A stretch of DNA of 64,000 bases from Azolla caroliniana (Eukaryota; Polypodiophyta). Below the pieces are notes generated by a model, which saw only the letters and a program-made list of their open reading frames with translations, did no database searches and was not told the DNA's origin. Numbering within the stretch: position 1 is the first letter of the stretch; every line of letters starts with the position of its first letter. The position numbers and the translations under genes are program-made. Below are positions 54,701 through 64,000 of this stretch, piece by piece. The stretch spans positions 11,470,001 through 11,534,000 of the forward strand of contig JBHGNT010000016.1 in assembly GCA_043228905.1 (NCBI GenBank), read 5' to 3'.

Positions 54701-56081
54701 GGCCCTCTTTTTCGATGAAACAACCGCCTTGATTAAATCGAACTTGCATCCCTTGCTCTACAATTTGGCCGACGGAGACCAAATTCTTCGTAATGGTCGG
54801 TACATGCAAGACATTTTTAATGTAATTTTGCTTACCTTCTTTTCCGAACGGAACATTGCCAATGTGCCGAATCGGGTGCGTAGTGTCGTCTTCGGTTTCA
54901 ACATAGCCGGGTCGGTCCGGCTCTCGAAGTTCTCGGAACCATTCTTGATGCGATATCATATGGTTCGAGGCACCGGAATCGATGAACCATATGTCTTCCG
55001 GACCGGAGGCACTAGTTGAGGTAGCGGCCAACATAGAGTTTGCTCTATGTTTCATCATGAACATTCCGCCACGGTCGGAGTTGTGCGCATACATTCCGCC
55101 ACGATCTTCGTAGTCGGAGTTGAGCCCGTACATTTCGCCACGGTCGGAGTTGTGTGCATACATTCCACCACGATCTTCGTAGTCGGAGTTGTGTGCATAA
55201 TTCGTGACTTGTCGGCTTGTGGAAGCCGATTCACGCATCTTCTTTCAGCACTCTTCTTCGTGGTGGCCGAGCTTTCCGCAATATCCGCATTCGGTTGCGT
55301 TTTGACGGCTGGGGCCGGAGTGGAAGCTCCCCCTTCTTGCGAAGGTTCCTCGTTGGCCTCCGTTTTGCGGCTGAAATTGGGAGTAGTTGTCGTAGGTCGG
55401 ACCTCGTCCGCCTTGTCCTTGGCCGAATTGGCCTCTCGCTCGTTCACGTCCTCTTCCTCCATTAGAGTGCGTGTAGAGCATGTGGCCTTCCGACTCATTG
55501 CTCCTTGTACGCACATGGTTTTCTTTGACCAATAGCATTGATTGGAGCTAGAAGAAGGAGGGAGATTTCTCCCGTGCTAGAACGGTGGTTCGCATCGCGC
55601 CGAATCGTGGTGCGAGGCCACCGAGGCATATTTGCACCATCTCATCATCATCTATACTTACGCTTATTGAGCCGAGCGAGTCGCAAAGCTCCTTGATCTT
55701 CAAGGTGTATGTCGTGATGGACATGTCCCTTTGTTGAATGTTGTTCAACTCTTGGCGGAGTTGAAGCTTCCTCGTGGTCGTGTTGGTGGCGAAAATCTTT
55801 TGTAGATTTTCCCACGCTTCCTTCTGCGTCTTGGCTTCTCGAATGTAACCGAGCATGTGGTTGTGAACACATGTCGCCAAACAATACATCACGCGACTTG
55901 CGGCTTGCTCCCATGTTGCGTATCCAGGAGCTGCTTCGGCGGGTCGGTCTTCATGCTTTCCTTTGATGTAGCTCCAATAGCCTTGTCTGACAAGGTATTG
56001 GTGCATCTTGTACTCCCAAGATGAGAAGTTGTTTCAATCCAACTTCTCGGTAGGGAGAGCGCTCCCCATTTTAGTATTCAT
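51733..56081 (-). pseudogene. COP3 gag-pol, structurally complete, several breaks
   Basis: Start 56081 (MNTKMGSALPTEKLD, then a TGA). Gag continues (YLVRQGYWSYIKG, WEQAASRVMYCLATCV) with a TAG after KSPSFF near 55550; zinc knuckle CGYCGKLGHHEEEC followed by TGA; a duplicated Asn-Ser-Asp-rich linker (55055-55205); protease IWFIDSGASNHM; GAG-pre-integrase IELWHKRIGHINLNKL; integrase with VVHFDVWGPAQT and LRSDGGKEYFSDDF, frameshift near 54216-54250; linker; RT 53634-52390 with VKNASLQGELEEEVYM and ILYVDDLVIGG; stop after IYLTIT; RNase H 52296-51733 with TDADWAGYKADRRSTSVFVF and SSTEAEYRGA. At least five disabling changes. Confidence 0.9.
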
Positions 56082-56229
56082 TATGTCGATTCTTCTTCTT
56101 CTTCTTCTCTCTTCAAATGCGAGCTATGTAGTGAAGATACGATAGCGATAAGCCGGTTCTTGGTCGTTGGTGTGGAGTACAACACACGATCATGATGAGG
56201 CAAATGGGCTAGATCGAGCTATCAAATCG

Positions 56230-56240
56230 CTCTGATACCA
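56230..56240 (-). promoter_or_regulatory. Primer-binding site (COP3)
   Basis: TGGTATCAGAG in sense, abutting the LTR; initiator tRNA-Met type. Confidence 0.9.
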
Positions 56241-56298
56241 TGTAAAGAATCAAGAGATGGATTCTTGTGAAGCGGAAGAGATGTGAGTTATGTGTGTG

Positions 56299-56335
<37 letters not shown>

Positions 56336-56627
56336 CACAGAATACGCAAGGTAAAAGTATGTTGACAAAGGAGAAAGAATCAACACTATACAAGGTGGGA
56401 GGAGGGTGCTTTATGTAGTCACCCTCTCTCTTCATTAACTACAAGACTCATGGAGCATGGGGAATGTGAAAGCTCATAAGTTATGTGTCATAGAATATGA
56501 TTCTATGACTCATACTAAATGCTAGAATACAAAGTGGTGACATAATGGTGACTCTTGACCGTTGGAGTGTCTATTCACTCTCAAGGTGAGTTCACACACT
56601 AGACCAAGTTGAGCTTGATTCTCGACA
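56241..56627 (-). repeat. COP3 5' LTR
   Basis: 387 bp; GA tract only about 56304-56330. In sense starts TGTCGAGAATCAAGC (one change from the 3' LTR start). Confidence 0.95.
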
Positions 56628-56857
56628 ATAACCAACATTTGTTATGCAATCGATAAGTTCATCATCATCTATTCAATAAAAATTATACTTAACAACCACA
56701 CACTTTGCGAGTCAACCAATACAAATATATGATATACAATTAAAGTTTGCAAACCAATTAGATAGTGTAAAGAAATGGTACTCAAACAAAATAATCTTAT
56801 ATTCCAAAACAAGTTTAGTTTACAATTTTATAGTTACAAATACAAACTAATATACAA

Positions 56858-58348
56858 TCACTCCATTAGGAGGTTTGAAACAGGCTGCTCTCCAAGATCA
56901 ACTGACAATGGTGCTGCATCGACACGTTCTGTCTCGTCAGCTGAATCTTGTATATGATTAGAACCCGGTGCATCTTCAAGGTCAACAAGGTCGCCTCCTT
57001 CCTTGTCTATAGGTTCCATCAGCTCTGTGGAGGCCATCTGAAACATCTCTGTTTGGTTGATATGCTTTGCCCCAACCTCTTGGTCCTGGTCGGGACAATC
57101 CCAAATGCCTTGGATCCTCATCTTAATAAAATTGACTTGGTCAGGGTCCTTTTCTAATGTGATGCAGTTCCTGAACAGTTTAAGAGCACATGCAGTCGTC
57201 GTTCCTAAATAAACAATCACACATTCAAAAGTAAGAAAACATGAGAAGAAATAATATTTCATTCTTAAAAAAATTGATGAAACTTATGAGATTACCTATT
57301 CTAGAAAATAAGTCTAGAATCCAATCATTAGGGTTCGAGAACAACTCGACCAATCGATTAATCAATTGTTGGGGCTTTTGATAAGGGTTTACTAAACTCT
57401 TATCGCCAGACACGTGGTGCAATTTCTTTGTTACAACTAGGCACATGATATAGTTGACAACGTTCCGCTCATTAACATGTGCCTGAGCCTTCTTCTTAGA
57501 AATTGCGTCGTAGTAGCCCACACACATGTACTCCACAACGCTCACCATTCGATCACCTTGGGTACTAGTTATGTTCGTTTTAACCCTATTTTATAATGGA
57601 ATCGAAACAAGTTAATAAATATGTAGTAATCAACATAGAATCCATACATTAAATATATAGTAACATAATGCTTGTCAATGCATATGTTCGGTGGCATGGC
57701 ATCTTGACTTCAATGCAGTCATGATCGATAATGCCTGGCCCATATTGTGAAATATAACAATATGCTATAATGGTGCTAGGGTTAGCTCCGCGAAGTCCTT
57801 AACCATCTTCTCTATTTGCAAATATTTGTATGGCACATCGTCATATGTCGAGCTTGATATTTTGAAGCCATATGGTATATCCGCGACGAGCAATGTATAA
57901 TGTCTCTTGGGTAATATGTCAAGCATATTACCCAAGCATATTACCCACATCACCATTATATACACTATAATACAATTGTTGGAAAGGATCACTCTTGTGC
58001 AAAAAGCTTTTGATGGTATCTGAGTCCTCAGGCACCTCGAGCTCCTTTCCTTTTGTCATACGTTTCTCGTATTTAGCTTGTTCCAAATGGATGATGAAGG
58101 CGCTAGGTATGCCTTCATTGTTGTCACTATTCTTCTTTGAACGAGGTAGTTTCTATAATTATAAATTTTGTAAGAAGAAACCCATTATCTAAAAATCAAT
58201 TAATATTTGTAGAACATACATACCCATTCTCTAAACACGATAAAGAATTCTTCAAGAGCCTTGTAAGATGATGTTTTTGGGCAAGATTGCTCCACTTCTT
58301 CCCACATAGGCAAGGACAAGTTTTTCATCATCAGCTCTTGAATCTTCA
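56858..58348 (-). pseudogene. Beta-class amino DNA methyltransferase, C-terminal part (ParB-MTase pseudogene)
   Basis: Minus strand, downstream of COP2b. Segments with plausible GT-AG introns: KIQELMMKNLSLPMWEEVE near 58345-58220; KLPRSKKNSDNNEGIPSAF onward near 58153-57960; DILPKRHYTLLVADIPYGFK near 57915-57860, whose ADIPYGF matches the catalytic DPPY motif; SVVEYMCVGYYDAISKKKAQ to NPYQKPQQLINRLVELFS and DWILDLFSRIG (57548-57296); then TTTACALKLFRNCITLEKDP (57204 on), completing an FxGxG SAM-binding motif over the intron; stop at 56858. Motif IV before motif I marks the beta class (N4-cytosine or N6-adenine). A 13-bp tandem duplication (57921-57946) shifts the frame just before the catalytic motif, and FSRIG lacks the usual second Gly context. 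Dead copy of a rare plant gene. Confidence 0.65.
57921..57946. repeat. 13-bp tandem duplication causing a frameshift
   Basis: AAGCATATTACCC occurs twice in a row (57921-57933, 57934-57946). With a single unit the minus-strand frame would run from YNGDVGNML straight into DILPKRHYTLLV; with two it hits a stop. Confidence 0.85.
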
Positions 58349-58432
58349 TGTTAAGAATTAGGTAAGTAATTAAGCAAGGGTTAATTAGTACCTAATTATG
58401 TGATTAGTTGATAAGCGGAAGATTAAGTGATA

Positions 58433-58492
<60 letters not shown>

Positions 58493-58812
58493 TTATGAAT
58501 AACACAAGATGGGGGATGGGTAACTATAATGTTAAATTAGCATTATCATCATCAAATCCAAAAATACCCACAATGAGGTATATATATACATCTCATGTGC
58601 AAAGGTGCACATGTGTGAGTGGAATATAGGTACTAAGGTGTAAGTCCTATATTAAATGTACTTAGGAGTGGAGGATCTAGAATATCCCACTTAAGTACAA
58701 GGCCCTATTTAAGGCGTTATAGTCAACACTTCTAACTAGATTCTATCTAGGTAACTATGAAGTTACATGGTTGACAAACTAACTAAACTAAGTTGAGCTT
58801 GATCTCTCAACA
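58349..58812 (-). repeat. COP2b 3' LTR
   Basis: In sense TGTTGAGAGATCAAGCTC (58812) to TTCTTAACA (58349). A (TG)n(AG)n compound tract at about 58434-58488. Confidence 0.95.
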
Positions 58813-58969
58813 CGCCCCCTCAAGCTCAAGTGTGAGGCGTCCGACATCCGCTTTGGCTTTCATCAGCTTCGTGTGCTTCTGTCCGGCCTTCGGCTTTCTT
58901 CACAGTGGCAATCTCAGTTCCTCCCCCTCAAGCCAGTGACGAAGGCTTGTAACGTGTGGGTGAAGGTCG

Positions 58970-61900
58970 ACTACTTCCACCCATCATGGGTTACGGGCCA
59001 CTTCGGTGGAGCTCTTGGGCTCTTGTTCGGCCGCTACCTTCATCGCGAAGGCGTAATGATGGGCCATATACTCGTTGTAGCCGAGCCGAGTGACGAGATT
59101 CTTCTCTCTAGAAGAGTGTCGAAGTTTTTCGCTCGCCGATGTGAGCGCCTTCTTTACTCCGGGTGTACGCATGATGGGTACACCAAACTCACTATCTAGT
59201 GAGGGAGCCGATCCATACGAATCATTGTTGTCGGGGTGGTCGACTTCGTATTCGGGCATCTTACCTTTGCCTTTGTCCAAGTTCATACTTGGCCGCAACG
59301 TGCTTGGGTCGCGTGGGGGCTCTTGTGGCTCACTAGGCTTTGCCGTAATCAGACTTTCTTCGAACATGTGTTCGAAGCGATCTCCATCTTCTACCTCTTG
59401 TTCGGCGGATTCCGAATCAAGCGGAGTCGGAGTTGAAGTTGTCTCTGGTGCACACCAGGATGTGAACCGATTGGGTAGAAGGGTTGTTGCACTTGTATGC
59501 CTTCTTCTCGGATGAGTATCCTATGAGGATACATTCCTCCGACTTCACGTTGGGCTTCTGTCGTTGTTCGTTCGGGACATGGTTGTTTACGTACCCGTAT
59601 TTAATGTTTAAATACGTATAGTACCTGATCATTTGTATAGTACATACTATACCTCAATGTTGTTCAGTCAAATATCATGTACATTTGTCCAATACGATAT
59701 TTAACATATTTATAAAAATATAGGTATAATACGTATTTATAAAGAAAATGTAATTAAAACCCTAACAAAAAGCCAAAGAAAAAAAAGATTTTAGTGAAAA
59801 AGAAGCCAAAGGAAGGAAGAAAGAAGAATAAAAGAGACGACGATGAAGAAGAAGAAGAAGAAGAAGAAGAAGAAGAGAGAAAAGAACACATAAACCTATC
59901 CTTAGTGTGATAATTGTAGTAGATAGAAGAAGAAGAAGAAGAAACGAAGGAAAGAGAAACCTATCATGAGTGTGATAATCGTAGACGATTCCTCAATCTA
60001 TGAAGGCATAATTGTAAATAATTACAATTTGAAGTAGAACATCGTGATACACACTTACACTGATTTATAGAATAAGGGAATGTCAACATCCATATTACTA
60101 CAAGTATTTTAGGATGTGAAATGTTCAAATGTCTTATATGCATTTTAGGATGTAAAACTATATTGTACATGACAAAATTGTGTAAACATAGATGTTTTTT
60201 ACAATATTATAGATATTTTTTAGAAAGGTAAATAGTTTTCAAATTCTAGTTCAGTATTTAACGTACTATATGTAAAATACGTATTTTATAAGTATTTAAC
60301 ATATTAAGAAAACGTATTTAATGTATTTTTAAATTGGGAGGTACTATACGAGTATTAATACGTTAAATACATATGGTATCCGTACCTTACCTAACGTACC
60401 TAACAACCTTGGTTCAAGATGCGTACATTCGCAATGCTTCTGAACACCTTGAGAGCGACAGGATCGGCTTCCTTTCGACGAGGAGCTCGTATGGAGTTAG
60501 CTCATGGACTCCATTAGTGGTGTACCAGTTCATGAGGTAGACGGCCGTGGATGCCGCTTCGGCCCAATAGAAATTCGGCATGTGCTTCTCATGCATCATG
60601 GCGTGTGCTACCTTGAGTATTTGCCGATTTTTCTTTCGGTGACTCCATTTTGTTGGGGTGTGTGTCGGCATGAGAAGTACTCCTTTCCTCCATCCGATCG
60701 TAGGCATCGAATGTGCCGTCTGGTTTCTTTTTCGACTCTTCACTCTTCTTCTTCATCGGGTAGATCCACACATAGTGTGAGTAGTCGTCGATGAAGGTTA
60801 CGTAGTATCGGCATCTGCCGATCATCGGCGTTTGAGCCGGTCCCTATACATCCGAGTGTACGACGTCGAGGAGGCCTTTGCTCGCATGGATCTCCTTCGG
60901 GAATGGGAGTCAATGTTGTTTGCCGAGTTGACACGCTTCGCATACTCAGTCGACTCGTTTCGACTCGAATGTCGGAAGTCCGATGACGACTCCCTTCGTT
61001 TGCATCGCTCGAAGCCGTTGGAGGTTTATGTGGCCGATTCTCTTGTGCCACAACTCGATGCTTGTCTCGGTTTTGAGACTTTTACCGTACATTGCCGATT
61101 TCACCTCTTTCGAATCGAGGATGAACATTCGGCTGTCTCTCCGCCCCTTAGCTATGAGTCAGCCATCTTTCTCAATGAAGCAACCTTCGTTGTTGAAGCG
61201 GACTTGCATGCCTTGCTCCATGATTTGGCCAACCGAGACCAAATTCTTCGTTATTGTGGGCACGTGCAAGACATTCTTGATGCAAGTTTGCTCGCCTTCT
61301 TTCCCGAATGGGACATTGCCGATGTGCCGAATGGGGTGTGTGGTGTTGTCTCCCGTCTCTATGAAGCCGGGTCGATCCGGCATTCGTAAATCACGAAACC
61401 ACTCTTCGTGAGATGTCATGTGATGTGAGGCGTCGGAGTCAACAAACCACACGCCTTCCAAGTTGGAGGTGCTTGTGGAGTTGGAGGCCGACATAGAGTT
61501 CGTTCTATGCCTCATTACGAATATTCTGCCGTAATCATCGTATTTGGAGTTGACGGCGTAATTCGTGTGTTGTTGACTTGTGGAAGTTGATTGGCTTCTT
61601 CTTTTTCGGCATTCCTCCTCGCAGTGGCCGATTTTGCCGCAATCGTTGCAAGTTGCGGGCCTCGTTTGCTAACTATGTTTGGCGTGGAAGCTCCCCCTTC
61701 TTTAGAAGGTTCCTCGATGGCTTCCATGAAGGTTTGAGTTCCCTTCGTGTGATGGGTCGAATTGACCTCTTCTACCGTCGTGACCTCCTCCTCGGCCACT
61801 ATCCGAATTTGAGAACAACATCTGTCCTTCCGACGTCTTGCTTTTGGTTCAGACGTGGTTCTCTTTGACCAATAGCATTGATTGGAGGTCAAAGAATGAA

Positions 61901-62421
61901 CAAGGGTTTTCTCTCACCACGATTGCCATCCGTAATGGATCGAATCGTTGTATGAGGCCGCCCATGCATACTTGAACCATCTCGTCTTCGTCGACATTTA
62001 TTTTGGTGGAGCCAAGCAAGTCGCAAATGCTCTTGATCTTGGCGGTGTAGTCTAACACAGACATGTCTTTTTGCCAAATGTTGTTCAACTCTTGTCGGAG
62101 TTGAAGCTTTCGGGCGGTCGTGTTGGCGGCAAACATTTTATTTAAGTTCGCCCATGCTTCTTTAGGAGTCTTGGCGTCTCGAATGTGGCTAAGCATGTGG
62201 TCATGGACACATGTTGCCAAGCAATACATGACTTGACTTGTCGCTTGCTCCCATGTTGCATAGTCGGCGTTCTTTGAGTCAGGTCGATTTTCTTGAGCAC
62301 CGTTGATGTAGCTCCAATACCGTTGGCCGATGAGGTATTGGGTCATCTTGTACTCCCAAGCTGAATAATTGCTCTGATCTAGCTTTTCACTAGGGAGCGA
62401 GCTACCCATTTGTGTGTTCAT
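58970..62421 (-). pseudogene. COP2b gag-protease-integrase, broken
   Basis: Start 62421 (MNTQMGSSLPSEKLDQSNYS). Gag is open for 190 codons (YLIGQRYWSYINGAQENRPD, KTPKEAWANLNKMFAANTTA, DEDEMVQVCMGGLIQRFD), complete where COP2a is deleted. Zinc knuckle changed (CNDCGKIGHCEEEC); protease VWFVDSDASHHM, where DSG has become DSD; GAG-pre-integrase IELWHKRIGHINLQRLRAM; integrase start MIGRCRYYVTFIDDYSHYVW and FYWAEAASTAVYLMN; linker 59367-58984 ending at AEQEPKSSTEVARNP, then only 3' end sequence. The protease change and stops make it inactive; reverse transcription would in any case be borrowed. Confidence 0.9.
59581..60408. mobile_element. AT-rich 828-bp insertion in COP2b
   Basis: Interrupts the integrase reading between IANVRILN and HVPNEQRQKP. 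The ends are inverted: GGTTGTTTACGTACC at the left, and the complement of the right end reads GGTTGTTAGGTACG. The interior is rich in ACGTATTTAA words and has (GAA)n blocks near 59842-59875 and 59925-59940. No coding sequence is present. I could not read a target duplication, so the class is open. Confidence 0.5.
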
Positions 62422-62577
62422 GTTGATTGTGTCTTCTCCTCTTTTGCTTTTCTTCCTTCGATCACGTACACGTGCTACGTAGCGGCACTAGGGTAGTCAA
62501 TAGCCGGATTTTGTCGTCGACGTCTCGAACACACAATCACGGAGTCGGGTGGGCTTAGTGGATTTTCTAAACCGCAC

Positions 62578-62589
62578 GCTTTGATACCA
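62578..62589 (-). promoter_or_regulatory. Primer-binding site (COP2b)
   Basis: TGGTATCAAAGC in sense abuts the 5' LTR; one change from the initiator tRNA-Met complement. Confidence 0.85.
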
Positions 62590-63052
62590 TGTTAAGAATT
62601 AGGTAAGTAATTAAGCAAGGGTTAATTAGTACCTAATTATGTGATAGTTTATAAGCGGAAGATTAAGTGATATGTGTATGTATGTATGTGAGAGGAAGAG
62701 AGAGAGAGTGTGTGTGTGTGTGAGAGAGAGATACACTTATGAATAACACAAGATGGGGGATGAGTAACTATGTTAAATTAGTATTATCATCATCAAATCC
62801 AAAAATACCCACAATGAGGTATATATATACATCTCATGTGCAAAGGTGCACATGTGTGAATGGAATATAGGTACTAAGGTATAAGTCCAATATTAAATGT
62901 ACTTAGAATGGAGGATCTAGAATATCTCAATTAAGTACAAGGTCCTATTTAAGGCGTTATAGTCAACACTTCTAACTAGATTCTATCTAGGTAACTATGA
63001 AGTTACATGCTTAACTAACTAACTAAACTAATTTGAGCTTGATCTCTCAACA
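62590..63052 (-). repeat. COP2b 5' LTR
   Basis: 463 bp; differs from the 3' LTR mainly in the TG/AG tract and a few bases. Confidence 0.95.
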
Positions 63053-63057
63053 CTTCA

Positions 63058-64000
63058 TATACACCTTATGGCTAAAAAACAAAAGAAACTGAAATTAGAA
63101 AAAAGAAGAAATCAACAAAGCAATCAAATCAAAATGATACATGCACATAGATGACTCACTTTTGAAACTCTGTGACCATTTCGTCAAGGCTAAACTACTT
63201 GGTGACCACTCTTGATAATACAGATATCAATAATCTGTCATCCTTAATTCCTTGCAGTGACCGCCAATGAAGTAGCTTCATATCTTCGGCTAACTCTTCA
63301 ATTACTAAGTCACTTTTACGTGACTTAGATTTCATCTCCACCTATGGGTCGAGCTTAGCCTTCTTTGACCCTTTATTTCTTTACGCTCCCACATACTAAA
63401 AATGCAATCGTGGAGGTCCCACACCTCCCATGTTCTGAAGGCAAGTTAAAACCATGAATCATATTTTCTCAGGCCTTCAGACTTGGTGCTTTCGTTAACT
63501 GCTATCCCCACTTCAAGCAGACATTGTCGTCGCAATCCAGGATGCAGCTGAGGACCAAATTTTTGCAGCGCATCAAGGTACTCGTGATGGAAGAACTTGA
63601 TGCGTTCGATACATGACATATTTTTTCTATAGTCATTATCGTTGTTATGATCCCAAGCTAACAACTTGGCTTCTTCATGTGTAAGGTCTGCATACACTTT
63701 ACATTCTGCATACTTGAAGAAAGGGGTAAGAGGATACTCCTTGACCAACTGACGTCAGGCTTCAGCATAGGGGGATCCTCCAATCAGATAGTATGTGTAG
63801 TCATCTACCAAACTGTACTTGAATTCATCAACAATAGGGCATTGATCTAGGTCGATCATTACTAAGAATGGCACTAAACTCGCATGTGGATTAATCTTCA
63901 TTTTGCTTTTTAAGTTCTGCACATGCATTGAATGTGGCTCTCTAATTTCTAGAGCTCGTCTTCTTGTCTCCGGATCGATGGGTGGCCATTGAATATAGCA
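63058..64000 (-). pseudogene. ParB-like N-terminal part of the ParB-MTase pseudogene
   Basis: Minus strand, entering from beyond the window. Reads WPPIDPETRRRALEIREPHS, NPHASLVPFLVMIDLDQCPI, DEFKYSLVDDYTYYLIGGSP, YAEA (TGA 63755-63757) RQLVKEYPLTPF, then HEEAKLLAWDHNND...IERIKFFHHEYLDALQKFG, consistent with a ParB/Srx-type domain followed by its helical part. A TAA at 63446-63448 follows KYDSWF, with LAFRTWEVWDLHDCIFSMWE continuing after it. A frame change follows near 63350, then a TAG at 63195-63197. A GTGAGT donor near 63160 and an acceptor TTTTTAG near 63072 precede the exon cut by COP2b. Bacterial and phage modification methylases often carry an N-terminal ParB domain. The ParB call rests on pattern, not a search. 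Confidence 0.55.

Larger units (their letters stand above)
51072..56627 (-). mobile_element. COP3: full-structure copia element, mutated
   Basis: LTRs 51072-51524 and 56241-56627, exact target duplication ATAAC at 51067-51071 and 56628-56632. Primer site abuts 56241, polypurine tract CTTGAGGGGG abuts 51525. LTRs are almost identical apart from a (GA)n run of roughly 85 bp in the 3' LTR against roughly 27 bp in the 5' LTR. All domains are present but several stops and a frameshift exist. LTR starts and gag resemble COP2, making this the closest RT-bearing relative in the window. Confidence 0.95.
58349..63052 (-). mobile_element. COP2b: RT-less copia element inside the ParB-MTase pseudogene
   Basis: LTRs 58349-58812 and 62590-63052, exact target duplication CTTCA at 58344-58348 and 63053-63057. 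Primer site at 62578-62589 in sense TGGTATCAAAGC. Gag, protease, GAG-pre-integrase and part of integrase are followed by the same junction as COP2a: AEQEPKSST leads straight to the 3' end, without RT or RNase H. An 828-bp AT-rich insertion (59581-60408) lies in its integrase region. It disrupts an exon of the host pseudogene just after an intron acceptor. Confidence 0.95.

Noticed and set aside
58408-58629. Small Arg/Glu-repeat ORF
   Set aside because: Translation of the (TG)n(AG)n microsatellite in an LTR.

Overview
The window is nuclear DNA of a land plant: two intron-containing host genes and one decayed host gene sit in a dense bed of LTR retrotransposons. The two intact genes use GT-AG introns of about 65 to 450 bp. 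The chromodomain Ty3/gypsy elements look closer to the Tcn1 / Tf1-sushi type than to the usual flowering-plant chromoviruses, and a ParB plus DNA-methyltransferase pseudogene is present. Both point, weakly, to a non-flowering vascular plant. I cannot name the species.

Layout. 1-24070 is a nest four elements deep: an old chromovirus (CHR2, minus) was entered by a second chromovirus (CHR1, minus), CHR1 by a GC-rich Ty3/gypsy element (GYP1, plus), and GYP1 by a Ty1/copia element (COP1a, plus). A 965-bp hAT-like element lies in the 5' LTR of CHR1, and the 3' LTR of CHR1 is shared head-to-tail with the gag of another copy (CHR0). 24071-30770 holds a gypsy RNase H scrap, a solo LTR with intact target duplication, a copia element without reverse transcriptase (COP2a) and a copia scrap. 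31333-34462 is a nine-exon cytoplasmic poly(A)-binding protein gene (plus). 36496-39058 is a five-exon RCC1-repeat gene (minus). 40489-42660 is the 3' half of a LINE (minus). 42661-50776 is a broken copia element (COP4, plus) holding an apparently intact young copia element (COP1b, minus). 51072-56627 is a complete but mutated copia element (COP3, minus). 56858-64000 is the ParB-methyltransferase pseudogene (minus), split by a second reverse-transcriptase-less copia element (COP2b, minus, 58349-63052).

How the parts relate. COP1b encodes all domains in one 1,360-codon frame and could supply proteins to its near-identical relative COP1a, which has a single nonsense codon. COP2a and COP2b share one deletion junction removing reverse transcriptase and RNase H, so they form a non-autonomous lineage that must borrow enzymes, plausibly from COP3-like relatives. 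CHR1 and CHR2 carry two conserved RNA-level signals: a transcript 5' end complementary to the primer-binding region (Tf1-style self-priming) and a slippery heptamer plus hairpin at the gag-pol overlap. These signals, with the methyltransferase pseudogene, are the points most worth following up. Element names (CHR, GYP, COP) are local labels.
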